DNA from: Halomonas urmiana
GTDB taxonomy: Bacteria > Pseudomonadota > Gammaproteobacteria > Pseudomonadales > Halomonadaceae
DNA: 58,353 nt
Assembly: GCF_005780185.1 (NCBI RefSeq)
Contig: NZ_VBUI01000026.1
Span: 1-58,353, forward strand
Direction of reading: 5' to 3'
Part shown: positions 17,837-26,252 of the stretch, piece after piece
How the letters are laid out: every line of letters starts with the position of its first letter
Numbering within the stretch: position 1 is the stretch's first letter
Translations under genes and position numbers: made by a program
The notes under the pieces: model-generated
What the model saw: the letters and a program-made list of their open reading frames with translations, nothing else
The model's database searches: none
What the model was told of the DNA's origin: nothing

Positions 17837-18355
17837 GTGACACGCGAACGGACACCCCGCGGCCCCATCGTCTCCTCGGAGCACCTGTCGCGCAGCAGCC
17901 AGGAGCTCTCGGAGTTCGAGTTCGGCCTGATCATCGCCGGGCATGCCTTCGACCGCTGGATGGTGCGCTGCATGACGGCCAGCGGCTATCCGGAGCTCGG
18001 CGCCCTGGACGTGCTGGTGCTGCATAGCGTCAACCACCGGGAGCGCGCCAAGCGCCAGGCAGATATCTGCCTGGTGCTCAACGTCGAGGATACCCACACG
18101 GTCACCTATGCCCTGAAGAAGCTGGGGCGCCTGGGGCTGGTGGCCGGCGAGAAACAGGGCAAGGAGAGCCTGTTTCGCACCACCGAGCTTGGCCGCGAGG
18201 CCTGCAGCCGCTACGCCGAGATCCGCGAGGCCTGCCTGGTCGACTCGCTCTCCTCCATGGGCATCGAGCGCGAGGAGATGAGCCGCCTGGCGGGCCTGTT
18301 GCGCGCCATGTCCGGGCTCTACGACCAGGCCGCGCGCTCCGCCGCCTCGCTCTAG
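17837..18355 (+). CDS. MarR-like winged-helix transcriptional regulator
   Basis: The 172-aa protein starts at GTG 17837 after a good AAGGAG site. The middle (about residues 45-115) fits a winged helix: LGALDVLVLHSVNHRERAKR, then a recognition helix in NVEDTHTVTYALKKLGRLGLV, then a wing. This resembles MarR/HTH_27 proteins that act as dimers. It follows dctM by 36 nt and so is probably co-transcribed with the TRAP genes. The effector is unknown. Confidence 0.75.
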   Translation: MTRERTPRGPIVSSEHLSRSSQELSEFEFGLIIAGHAFDRWMVRCMTASGYPELGALDVLVLHSVNHRERAKRQADICLVLNVEDTHTVTYALKKLGRLGLVAGEKQGKESLFRTTELGREACSRYAEIREACLVDSLSSMGIEREEMSRLAGLLRAMSGLYDQAARSAASL

Positions 18356-18387
18356 GCAAGCCCCCTCCGGGTTTCGCGCAGCGGCGG

Positions 18388-19230
18388 TCAGGGTTCCGGG
18401 TCGGCCGCGACGCTGGATTCACCAACACTAAGGCGCTGGTGGCTGGGGTAGAGCCGCCGGGCCCGCCACAAACTAAACATGAACAGCAGGAAGCTGGTGG
18501 TCATCGACGCCGAAAGCGACAGGGCGAAGACCAGCATGCCCGGCAGGTGGCCCACGCACAGATAGCTGACGACGCAGAAGGCGAGCAGGCTCAGCATGCC
18601 CCGCTGGGTCATGCTGACGGTCATGCGGGCCACCTCGACCCCGTAGCGCTCGGAGAGCGCCCAGGCGATGGTCAGGATACCGACCGGAAAGCCGAGGATA
18701 ATGCCGGAGAGGGCCGGCCCTGAGCGTGCGGCCAGCGTCGTCGCCAGGCTCACCAGCGTCCCCGCCAGGAGCCCGCGCAGCAGCAGGTCGAACCAGCCGG
18801 CACTGGCCACCACCACCGGCTGGCCCAGCCTCAGTCGGCGGTTGATCCCTTCCGCCAGCGCCAGCACCGCTAGGAAGGCGACGACCACGCCAACGAGCTC
18901 GCCCGGCAACCGGGTGAACAGCAGCGCGCCGGGCACCCAGAGCAGGCTTGAGAGCGCCAGGCTATGAAGGGACGAGCGCCGTGCTGCGCTCACCACGAAG
19001 CACACCGTGAAGAGCAGCGTCGCCACCAGCGCCTGCAGGGTCGAGAGCACGGCCTGCTGCACGAAGTCCGCCGACTGCTCGCGCAGCATGAAGAAGTAGC
19101 CGGGCCCGAGAATCACCGGGGTGCCGGCGAGGATACCGCCGAGCCTGGGACCCAGGCGGCCCACCGACAGCGCGACGAACATCACGATGCCAGCCGTCGC
19201 CAGCAGCTTGATCAGCAACAGCTGGATCAT
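18388..19230 (-). CDS. Conserved membrane protein with internal duplication, function unknown
   Basis: The 280-aa protein has about eight to nine predicted membrane helices. Two segments look like repeats: RLGPRLGGILAGTPVILGPG near residue 24 and RSGPALSGIILGFPVGILTI near 165. This suggests a duplicated half-transporter architecture. I do not recognise the family. It is downstream of the kinase gene on the same strand with a 50-nt gap and may be the last member of the branched-chain dehydrogenase operon. An Asn or Asp typical of ion coupling is not obvious. Confidence 0.65.
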   Translation of the reverse strand: MIQLLLIKLLATAGIVMFVALSVGRLGPRLGGILAGTPVILGPGYFFMLREQSADFVQQAVLSTLQALVATLLFTVCFVVSAARRSSLHSLALSSLLWVPGALLFTRLPGELVGVVVAFLAVLALAEGINRRLRLGQPVVVASAGWFDLLLRGLLAGTLVSLATTLAARSGPALSGIILGFPVGILTIAWALSERYGVEVARMTVSMTQRGMLSLLAFCVVSYLCVGHLPGMLVFALSLSASMTTSFLLFMFSLWRARRLYPSHQRLSVGESSVAADPEP

Positions 19231-19280
19231 AGGCGTCGACCCACCTCCCTGTGCGACGAGAAACCCGGTAAACCCTTAGC

Positions 19281-21140
19281 CTACTGGCTTTCGCGCGCCG
19301 CCGACAGCTCGGCCGCCTGGCGAGGATTGCGCGGATAGAAACGCTCGGGCTGGCGTTCGATATGGGCGAAGAAGCGGGTGTCCTTGTAGGGCATCTTCAT
19401 GAAGCCCGAGACCCCGAGCCCCTCGATCAGCCCCACCGCATCGAGGATGTCCTCGAGCCGGCGACGAAACTCCGCTTCCCGGGAGGGGTCGAGCAGCCGG
19501 TAGTGGCTATGGATCTTCAGGTGCTCGGGCAACGCCTCGAAGATGATCATGCCGGTATGGTGGATATCGTTGAGCGCCTCCAGCGAGGTGATGATCGCCT
19601 CGGGCAGCACCAGGAACTCCTCGGGATCCGGCCCGTCCTCGAAGTAGCTGTGCAGGCGCGAGCGGTCCTCCAGCTCGGGGACCGCGCTGACCTCGTAGTG
19701 CAGCCGCATGCCGGGGGTGAGCACGAAGGGGCGATCGACGCTCTCGCGCTCCAGGTGCAGGGTGTCGCGGGCATTGAACAGGCAACTCTTGAAGATCCCG
19801 CGGCGATGGATCGCCCGGGCGAGCGTCACCATGTTGTTGACCGCGGCGATGAACGCCGGCTTGAGACCGGGGTCGTGCAGGTTGAGCGAGGTGTCGATGT
19901 AGACGCCTTCCGCCTCCCAGCGCACCGCCAGCCCGCCGACCACCGGATAGCGGCCCAGCCGGCTGACCGCGGCCAGGAAGGCCTTCTCGGTCTCGCCCAT
20001 GTTCTGCATGAAGTTCTTGTAGTAGCGGTCGAGCTGGACGTCGTTGACGTCGTTCAGCGTCTCGCGACCGCCCTCCTCGCGCAGGAAGGACTTGCGCGAG
20101 CTGTAGACCACGGTGTCGATCTCGCGCCCGGCGGGACGACTCCAGACCGGCACCAGCGGCGCCTCCTGGGGCGTGGGCAGATCGAGCATCACCAGCCGGC
20201 CCAGGCGCGGCATCTCGCGGATGAAGTGATCGCCGGCGCGCCGGCGCGTGCCCGGATCGGGATCGAGCATGCCATCGAGCATGCGCGCGAACTCCCTGGG
20301 CAGGCCGAGCGACGTGGCCGGGATGGCCCGATGGCCGAAGCGACAGGACTGTGCCGAGGCCAACGCATAGAGGGTCGCGGCCGCGCCCTGTTCATCGAAG
20401 CGCGGCGAGGAGAGCGCACCGTTCAGCTGCTCCTCGCCGATGAAGTAGACATCGCCCAGGCGGGCGTTGGTCTGCTGCAGGTTGTCCGACATCAGTTCCA
20501 TGACGTTGGTCGCCACGAACTGCTGGTTGGCATCGAGTTGGGCGAATACCGAGGAGCCCCAGTCGATCAGCGCGATGGTCTCGCGGGCATCGTCGAAGAC
20601 CAGGTTGGAGGGCTTGATGTCGCCATGCACCACCGGCTTGCCGGCCGGGCCACTCTCCCGGCGCAGGGCGCGCAGGATATCGGCCAGCTGGTCGGCGATG
20701 CGCACCACTAGGCGCGGCGCCAGCCGCCCCCGCTGTAGCGAGACCTCCTCGAGATTGAAGCCCGGGGCCCGCTGCATCACCAGGATCGACTGGCGACGGA
20801 CCCGCTGGAAGACGATCAACTTCGGCACCCGCGGGTGGTCGACCTGCTCCAGCATGAAGGCCTCCTCCTCGAGGCGGTCCTGCAGGCGCTGGGGCAGGTT
20901 GACGCGGGTGAACTTGAAGACGTACTGCTCGCCCAGGCCGGTGAAGCCGGCGAACACGAAGCCGTAGGCGCCCTTGCCGATCAGCTCGATGCCCCGGTAG
21001 CCCAGCTGTTCCAGCTGGGCCTGACACAGCGACACCCACGCCTTGAGCTTGCGGGCGTCGTCGTGGCTGAGCAGGTAGATCGACTGCTCTTCCGGGATGT
21101 AGAACTGCTGCAGGGACGCCTGGGTCATGGGAGCGCTCAT
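19281..21140 (-). CDS. Hanks-type serine/threonine protein kinase with large C-terminal domain
   Basis: The 619-aa protein has a eukaryotic-like kinase domain at about residues 48-320. The glycine loop is GKGAYGF (55-61), the ATP-binding lysine is K76 in VFKFTRV, the catalytic loop is VHGDIKPSNL (171-180, D174), and the metal-binding motif is DWG (193-195) in place of DFG. The C-terminal 290 residues have no domain that I recognise. No membrane anchor is seen, so it is likely cytosolic. It starts 3 nt after the stop of the E2 gene and is almost certainly co-transcribed with the branched-chain dehydrogenase, which makes that complex a candidate substrate (inference). Confidence 0.8.
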   Translation of the reverse strand: MSAPMTQASLQQFYIPEEQSIYLLSHDDARKLKAWVSLCQAQLEQLGYRGIELIGKGAYGFVFAGFTGLGEQYVFKFTRVNLPQRLQDRLEEEAFMLEQVDHPRVPKLIVFQRVRRQSILVMQRAPGFNLEEVSLQRGRLAPRLVVRIADQLADILRALRRESGPAGKPVVHGDIKPSNLVFDDARETIALIDWGSSVFAQLDANQQFVATNVMELMSDNLQQTNARLGDVYFIGEEQLNGALSSPRFDEQGAAATLYALASAQSCRFGHRAIPATSLGLPREFARMLDGMLDPDPGTRRRAGDHFIREMPRLGRLVMLDLPTPQEAPLVPVWSRPAGREIDTVVYSSRKSFLREEGGRETLNDVNDVQLDRYYKNFMQNMGETEKAFLAAVSRLGRYPVVGGLAVRWEAEGVYIDTSLNLHDPGLKPAFIAAVNNMVTLARAIHRRGIFKSCLFNARDTLHLERESVDRPFVLTPGMRLHYEVSAVPELEDRSRLHSYFEDGPDPEEFLVLPEAIITSLEALNDIHHTGMIIFEALPEHLKIHSHYRLLDPSREAEFRRRLEDILDAVGLIEGLGVSGFMKMPYKDTRFFAHIERQPERFYPRNPRQAAELSAARESQ

Positions 21141-21143
21141 GGC

Positions 21144-22787
21144 TTATCCAAGGTGGAGGAGCATCGTCTCCGGCGCCTCCAGGTAGCCCTTCCAGGCGTT
21201 GCAGAAGCGGGCGATGGTGCCGCCGTCGATCAGCCGGTGATCGCCCGCCCAGGTGACGGTCATGATCGCCCGCTTGACGACATTGTCGTCGGCATCGAAG
21301 CGCGGCAGCCACTGGGTCTTGCCGATGGCCACGATGGCCACCTCCGGGGCGTTGATGATCGGTGCCGCGTAGGTGCCGCCCAGCGCGCCGATGTTGGAGA
21401 TGCTGATGGTCCCCTCCTGCAGGTCCGCAGACGCCACCCGGCCCTCGCGGGCCTCATTAGTGAGGCGCTGGATCTCGCCGGCGATCTGAAGCAGGCTCAG
21501 GCGCTCCACGCCCTTGACGTTGGGCACCATCAGGCCGGCCTTGCCGTCCACGGCCATGCCGATGTTGCACGACGGCAGGTAGTGGATCTCGTCGCCCGCC
21601 TCGTTGAGCCGGCTGTTGAGGATCGGGAAATCGCGGATCGAAAGCGCCATCGCCTTCATGAAGAAGGGCATCAGCGTCAGGCGAGCGTCACGGGCCTGGG
21701 CCTCGGGCTTGAGGCGCTCGCGCAGCGCCAGCAGCTCGGTGACGTCGAGCTCCTCGCCGTACTGGAAGTGCGGGATCGTCGAGGCCGAGGCGACCATCTT
21801 GCGCGCCATGGCGGCACGAATGCCGCGCATCGGCTCCACGCGCACCTCGCCCTGGGCGCTGGCGCGGGCGGGCGCCCGGGGCTTCTCGGCGGATGACGCC
21901 TCGGCGCTGGCCGTCTCGCCGCGCGTCAGGAAGGCCTGGATGTCCTCCTTCAGCACCCGGCCCTGCTTGCCGGACCCCGGCACCTGCTCAAGCCGCAGCC
22001 CGTGCTCGCGCAGCAGGCGTCGCACGGCGGGGCTCGCCGGAATCCGCCCGTGGGGCCCCTGCCCACTCGTCTCGCGGGTCACGGCACCAGATGAGGCGTC
22101 CGTCGCGGCGGCCTGCGGGGCACGCGGGGTCGAGGCGGCGGGCTCGGACGCCGCCGGCTCGCCATCGGCCGGCTCCCCATCGGCCGGTTCATAGGCGAAC
22201 AGCGGCGCGTGCACCTTGGCGATCTCGCCCTTGGGCACGTGAAGCTTCGCCACGCGCCCCGCCTCGGGGGCGGTGATCTCCATCATGGCCTTGTCGGTCA
22301 TCACGTCGACGACCGGCTGGTCCTCCTCGATGGTATCCCCCTCGGCGATGCGCCACTCCACCACCTCGCACTCGACGATCCCCTCGCCGAGGTCCGGCAG
22401 GATAAAGTCCTTGGCAGCGGCGCTGGCGGGCGCGGCCGGACGTGCGCCCTCCTGCCGATCGGCGGGCGCAGCCTGGCTCTCCGGCTGATCGGTCTTCTGC
22501 TCAGGCGCCGATGTATCGACCGATGATGTCTCGGGGGACCCAGCCGACTCGCCCTCGGCCTCGTAGGCGAACAGCGGCGCATGCACCCTGGCGATCTCGC
22601 CCTTGGGCACGAAGAGCCGGGAGACCCGGCCCGCCTCGGGGGCGGTGATCTCGACCAGCGCCTTGTCGGTCATCACCTCGACCACCGGCTGATCCTCCTC
22701 GATGACGTCACCCTCCTGGATGCGCCACTCCACCACCTCGCACTCCACGATACCTTCGCCGATATCGGGCAGCTTGAAATCTGTCAT
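21144..22787 (-). CDS. bkdB: Dihydrolipoamide acyltransferase (E2) of a branched-chain 2-oxoacid dehydrogenase
   Basis: The 547-aa protein has two N-terminal lipoyl domains (about residues 1-75 with VMTDKALVEI, and 128-200 with VMTDKAMMEI). A peripheral-subunit-binding domain follows (about 255-290: GRIPASPAVRRLLREHGL), then the catalytic acyltransferase domain (about 318-547) with the HRLIDGGT active-site histidine motif. It transfers the acyl group from E1 to CoA. Two lipoyl domains are unusual beside the single one of classic BkdB but occur in proteobacterial relatives. It lies 28 nt downstream of E1 beta. The E3 gene is not in this window. Confidence 0.9.
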   Translation of the reverse strand: MTDFKLPDIGEGIVECEVVEWRIQEGDVIEEDQPVVEVMTDKALVEITAPEAGRVSRLFVPKGEIARVHAPLFAYEAEGESAGSPETSSVDTSAPEQKTDQPESQAAPADRQEGARPAAPASAAAKDFILPDLGEGIVECEVVEWRIAEGDTIEEDQPVVDVMTDKAMMEITAPEAGRVAKLHVPKGEIAKVHAPLFAYEPADGEPADGEPAASEPAASTPRAPQAAATDASSGAVTRETSGQGPHGRIPASPAVRRLLREHGLRLEQVPGSGKQGRVLKEDIQAFLTRGETASAEASSAEKPRAPARASAQGEVRVEPMRGIRAAMARKMVASASTIPHFQYGEELDVTELLALRERLKPEAQARDARLTLMPFFMKAMALSIRDFPILNSRLNEAGDEIHYLPSCNIGMAVDGKAGLMVPNVKGVERLSLLQIAGEIQRLTNEAREGRVASADLQEGTISISNIGALGGTYAAPIINAPEVAIVAIGKTQWLPRFDADDNVVKRAIMTVTWAGDHRLIDGGTIARFCNAWKGYLEAPETMLLHLG

Positions 22788-22815
22788 CTTGTCTCTCCTG
22801 TCCTGGATCCGGTCG

Positions 22816-23793
22816 TCAGAAATTCACGCTGTCGCGGATGGCCTCGACGATCTTCAGATGATCCGGCAGATACTCCTTCTCCAGGGTCAGCGGGAAGGGG
22901 GTATCCAGGCCGGTCACCCGGGCGATGGGCGATTCCAGGTACAGGAAGCAGCGCTCCTGGATGGCCGCGGCGATCTCGCCGGCGAAGCCCCCGGTGCGCG
23001 GTGCCTCATGGGTGATCACCAGCCGGCCGGTCTTGAGCACCGACTCGGCCACGGTCTCCTGATCCCAGGGCAAGAGGCTTCTCAGATCGATCACCTCGCA
23101 GGAGATGCCGTCCTTCTCGGCCAGCTCCACGGCGCGCTCGATCACTTCCATCTGGGCGCCCCAGCCCACCAGGGTCACGTCGCTGCCCTCCTTGGTCACC
23201 TCGGCCTCGCCGATGGGCAGCTGGTAGTCCTCCTCCGGCACCTCGCCGACGGATGCCCGATAGAGGCGCTTGGGCTCGAAGAAGATCACCGGGTCCGGGT
23301 CGCGGATGGCGGCCAGCAGCAGCCCCTTGGCCTGGTAGGGATCGCGGGGCACCACGATCTTGAGGCCGGGGGTATGCGCGAAGTAGGCCTCCGGCGACTG
23401 GGAGTGGTAGAGCCCGCCGGAGATGCCGCCGCCGTAGGGGGCGCGGATGGTCAGGCCGCCGACGTTGAACAGGTCGCCCGAGCGATAGCGGAACTTGGCG
23501 GTCTCGTTGACGATCTGGTCGAAGGCCGGAAAGATGTAGTCGGCGAACTGGATCTCGGCGACCGGCACCGAGCCCTGGGCGGCCAGGCCGTTGGCGAAGC
23601 CGATGATGCCCTGCTCCACCAGCGGGGTATTGAAGCAGCGCGCGCGGCCATACTTCTCCTGCAGGTGGCTGGTGGCGCGGAAGACGCCGCCGAAGCTGCC
23701 CACGTCCTCGCCGAAGCAGAGCACCTTGTCGTCCTCGCCCATGGCGATGTCCAGGGCGTTGTTGATGGCCTGCAGCATGTTCATGGTCGGCAT
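22816..23793 (-). CDS. bkdA2: 2-oxoisovalerate dehydrogenase E1 component, beta subunit
   Basis: The 325-aa product matches the transketolase-like beta subunit of heterotetrameric E1. It has [19 protein letters not shown] at the N-terminus, [16 protein letters not shown] near residue 27, and a C-terminal domain with [19 protein letters not shown]. With E1 alpha it binds thiamine diphosphate and decarboxylates branched-chain 2-oxoacids. I took the ATG at 23793, one base beyond the E1 alpha stop; the upstream extension in this frame is an overlap with E1 alpha. Confidence 0.92.
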   Translation of the reverse strand: MPTMNMLQAINNALDIAMGEDDKVLCFGEDVGSFGGVFRATSHLQEKYGRARCFNTPLVEQGIIGFANGLAAQGSVPVAEIQFADYIFPAFDQIVNETAKFRYRSGDLFNVGGLTIRAPYGGGISGGLYHSQSPEAYFAHTPGLKIVVPRDPYQAKGLLLAAIRDPDPVIFFEPKRLYRASVGEVPEEDYQLPIGEAEVTKEGSDVTLVGWGAQMEVIERAVELAEKDGISCEVIDLRSLLPWDQETVAESVLKTGRLVITHEAPRTGGFAGEIAAAIQERCFLYLESPIARVTGLDTPFPLTLEKEYLPDHLKIVEAIRDSVNF

Positions 23794-23794
23794 C

Positions 23795-25012
23795 TCACTT
23801 CTCTCCCTTGGCCGCGGTGTCGTCGGCTTGCACGTCCGGGTCCAGGGCACGCGCCCCCTTGGGGTAGGCCTCCGGATACTGACGGACATGGCGCTTGAGC
23901 GCGTCGAGCTGACGCTGCAGCTCCGGGGTGACGTCGGCGTAGACATCGGTCACCAGGCTGTCCAGGGGCGGCGGTGGACGCTTCTCGGCCCGCTTCATGG
24001 TCTCCAGCACCTCGCGACGCAGGCTCTCCTGGAGCGCCTTCTCCTCGTCGTCGCTCCACCAGCCCAGGTCGGCCAGCCAGCGCTGCATGCGCAGGATGGG
24101 ATCCTTCTCCCGCCAGGCCTCCTCTTCCTTCTTCGAGCGGTAGCCGGAGGGGTCGTCCGAGGAGGAGTGGGCGGCCAGGCGATAGCTCATGGCCTCGATC
24201 AGCACCGGCTGGTTGTGCTCCACGGCGATGCGCCGCGCCTCCCGGGTGGCCGAGTAGACCGCCAGGATGTCGTTGCCGTCGACCCGGATCACGTGCATGC
24301 GGTAGCCGAAGGCCCGCGGTGCCACGCCGTCGGCGGCGAACTGCTCGATGGCGGGTGTGGAGATGGCATAGCCGTTGTTGCGACAGAAGAAGATCACCGG
24401 CACCTCGTGCACCGCGGCCATGTTCAGGGCGGCGTGGAAGTCGCCCTCGGAGGCGGCCCCCTCGCCGAAGAACACCGTGGTGCACAGGCCGTCGCCGGCG
24501 AGCTTCTGACCGTAGGCGTAGCCGGTGGCCTGGGGGATCTGGGTCGCCAGCGGCGACGAGATGGTCATGTAGTGCAGCTTGCGCGACCCATAGTGGATCG
24601 GCATCTGGCGACCCTTGCCGTAGTCCAGCTCGTTGCCGAACAGCTGGTTCATGAACTCGTCGAAGGTGAAGCCGCGATAGACCAGGGCGCCCTGCTCACG
24701 GTACTGGGCCATGATCATGTCGGCGTCGTCCAGCGCCGCCGTGGCGCCGATCACCGCGGCCTCCTCGCCGGTGCACTGCATGTAGAAGGAGAGGCGTCCC
24801 TGGCGCTGGGCGGCGAGCATCCGCTCGTCGAGCACCCGGGTGGCGACCATGGCGCGGTAGATGGCCAGCGCCTGCTCCTGGTCGAGTTCGGGCGCCTTCG
24901 CTCCCTCATGGAGGGTGCCGTCCTGCTTGAGCAGGCGGAAGGTCGGAATGCTGAACTCGTCACCGGCCAGGAAGGTCGGCTCGTGGATGTCCGGTGTTGT
25001 TGTCATCGTCAT
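23795..25012 (-). CDS. bkdA1: 2-oxoisovalerate dehydrogenase E1 component, alpha subunit
   Basis: The 405-aa length and the N-terminal extension fit the branched-chain type more than pyruvate dehydrogenase. The thiamine-diphosphate motif runs from [15 protein letters not shown] (183-197) to FFCRNNGYA (208-216). The loop [12 protein letters not shown] (282-293) corresponds to the segment that is phosphorylated in the mammalian enzyme. It decarboxylates valine-, leucine- and isoleucine-derived 2-oxoacids. It is the first gene of the operon E1alpha-E1beta-E2-kinase; a perfect palindrome about 90 nt upstream (25099-25115) may be a LiuR-type site. Confidence 0.92.
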   Translation of the reverse strand: MTMTTTPDIHEPTFLAGDEFSIPTFRLLKQDGTLHEGAKAPELDQEQALAIYRAMVATRVLDERMLAAQRQGRLSFYMQCTGEEAAVIGATAALDDADMIMAQYREQGALVYRGFTFDEFMNQLFGNELDYGKGRQMPIHYGSRKLHYMTISSPLATQIPQATGYAYGQKLAGDGLCTTVFFGEGAASEGDFHAALNMAAVHEVPVIFFCRNNGYAISTPAIEQFAADGVAPRAFGYRMHVIRVDGNDILAVYSATREARRIAVEHNQPVLIEAMSYRLAAHSSSDDPSGYRSKKEEEAWREKDPILRMQRWLADLGWWSDDEEKALQESLRREVLETMKRAEKRPPPPLDSLVTDVYADVTPELQRQLDALKRHVRQYPEAYPKGARALDPDVQADDTAAKGEK

Positions 25013-25098
25013 GATCCTGTGCCCCTTTTGGGGGCAGTGTTGTCTTTAATGTTCCGGTCCGCCAGGGGGTCGCCCCGGGGCCGGTCAACGCAACAATC

Positions 25099-25115
25099 TT
25101 GACGTTAACGTAAAC
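25099..25115. promoter_or_regulatory. LiuR-like palindrome upstream of bkdA1
   Basis: TTGACGTTAACGTAAAC contains the perfect palindrome ACGTTAACGT (25102-25111) with near-symmetrical TTG/TAA flanks. It lies 87-103 nt before the bkdA1 start. Gammaproteobacterial branched-chain amino-acid degradation genes are often controlled by the MerR-family regulator LiuR through ACGT-containing palindromes, from memory of the family. The match supports, but does not prove, such control. Confidence 0.4.
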
Positions 25116-25181
25116 TGGATGAATTGGGTAGTCCCCGCGCGAGCGAGGAAACGGACGAATGAGACGCAGGCGGGGGCGGTG

Positions 25182-25437
25182 CAGGGCTATCGCCGTTAGC
25201 TCGGCCTCGAAAGCGAAAGGCGCCGGGGACAGGTCGAAGAGGGGGTCCGGAGGCCAGGGGTGAGAAGCACTGCTTCGAACGGGCTGGCCATGGATGGCCA
25301 GCACCGGTCCTGCAAGCGGAGCAGGATGCGAGAGCGAAGCAGGGCGGAGGTAGCGTACAGGGAGGTATTCACAGCGCCCCCTCGAAGGCCTGTCGCCGGG
25401 AAAGCCTTGCGCGATGCTGCCAATGGCGATAGCCCTG
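25182..25437. repeat. 256-bp intergenic element, copy B, with terminal inverted repeats
   Basis: This second copy of the element at 9839-10094 has the same length and orientation. The left end CAGGGCTATCGCCGTT (25182-25197) pairs with AATGGCGATAGCCCTG (25422-25437), one mismatch from perfect. Bases 25199-25407 are identical to 9856-10064. Together with the bkdA1 promoter it fills the gene-free gap 25013-25523. The remaining stretch 25438-25523 shows nothing that I recognise. Confidence 0.85.
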
Positions 25438-25523
25438 GGGGGCGGTGCTGGAAAGCAGCGCGCGAAAGATGCGCTCGAGGCGAGCGAGGTGCGTGAAGGC
25501 TTGCCGGCGAGGCCGGGCAGACA

Positions 25524-26252
25524 TCAGCGCCCGCCGGGCGACGGCAGGCGGCTGAACAGGCTGTCCACGCTGATGGCCAGCAGGCCGATCAGCAGCGCAC
25601 CCTGGATCACATAAGCGGTGTTGCCATTGACGATCCCCGAGATGATCGGGTCACCCAGGTTGCTCGCCCCCACGGTGGCGCCGATCGCCGCCGTGGCGAT
25701 GTTGATGGTCACCGAGGTGCGGATGCCGGCGAGGATCACCGGCGCGGCCAGGGGCAGCTCCACCTGGCGCAGGATCTGGCCGCTGCTCATGCCCATGCCG
25801 CGCGCCGCCTCGCGCACCGAGGCCTCGATGCCGAGGATGCCCGCCAGGGTGTTGCGCACGATGGGTAGCAGCCCATAGAGCAGCAGCGCCACGATGATCG
25901 GCAGGGTGCCGAAGCCGAGCACCGGGACGGCCAGCGCCAGCACCGCCACCGGCGGAAAGGTCTGCCCCATGGAAGCCAGCTGGCTGACCAGCGGCAGGAA
26001 GTCCCGGCCCCGCTCGCGGGTCACGGCGATGGCGGCGCCGACCCCGATCAGGATGGCCAGCACGGCCGCCACGCCCACCACCGAGAGGTGGCGGCCCAGC
26101 AGGGTCAGGAAGCCGGCCCGGTCATAGATCACCTGGCGGCTGTCGGGCTCGATGACGCGAAAGAGCCCCTCCAGCTGCCCCATGCCCAGGGTGGCGGCTA
26201 GCAGCAACGACAACCAGCACAGCGGCACGACCAGCCGGCGACACTCAGTCAT
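25524..26252 (-). CDS. yehW: Osmoprotectant ABC transporter permease, YehW type
   Basis: The 242-aa membrane protein has about six helices and the binding-protein-dependent permease loop EAARGMGMSSGQILRQVELPLAAPVI near residues 145-170. Order and sizes across the four genes match the osmF-yehYXW operon of enteric bacteria, which transports glycine betaine with low affinity. The ATG at 26252 overlaps the ATPase gene by 8 nt; an ATG 20 codons upstream in the same frame lies inside that gene. It is the last gene of the operon. Confidence 0.85.
   Translation of the reverse strand: MTECRRLVVPLCWLSLLLAATLGMGQLEGLFRVIEPDSRQVIYDRAGFLTLLGRHLSVVGVAAVLAILIGVGAAIAVTRERGRDFLPLVSQLASMGQTFPPVAVLALAVPVLGFGTLPIIVALLLYGLLPIVRNTLAGILGIEASVREAARGMGMSSGQILRQVELPLAAPVILAGIRTSVTINIATAAIGATVGASNLGDPIISGIVNGNTAYVIQGALLIGLLAISVDSLFSRLPSPGGR

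Noticed and set aside
21144..25012. Reading the E1/E2 genes as pyruvate dehydrogenase
   Set aside because: E1 alpha length, its N-terminal extension and the HSSSDD loop fit the branched-chain type better, and the upstream LiuR-like site agrees.
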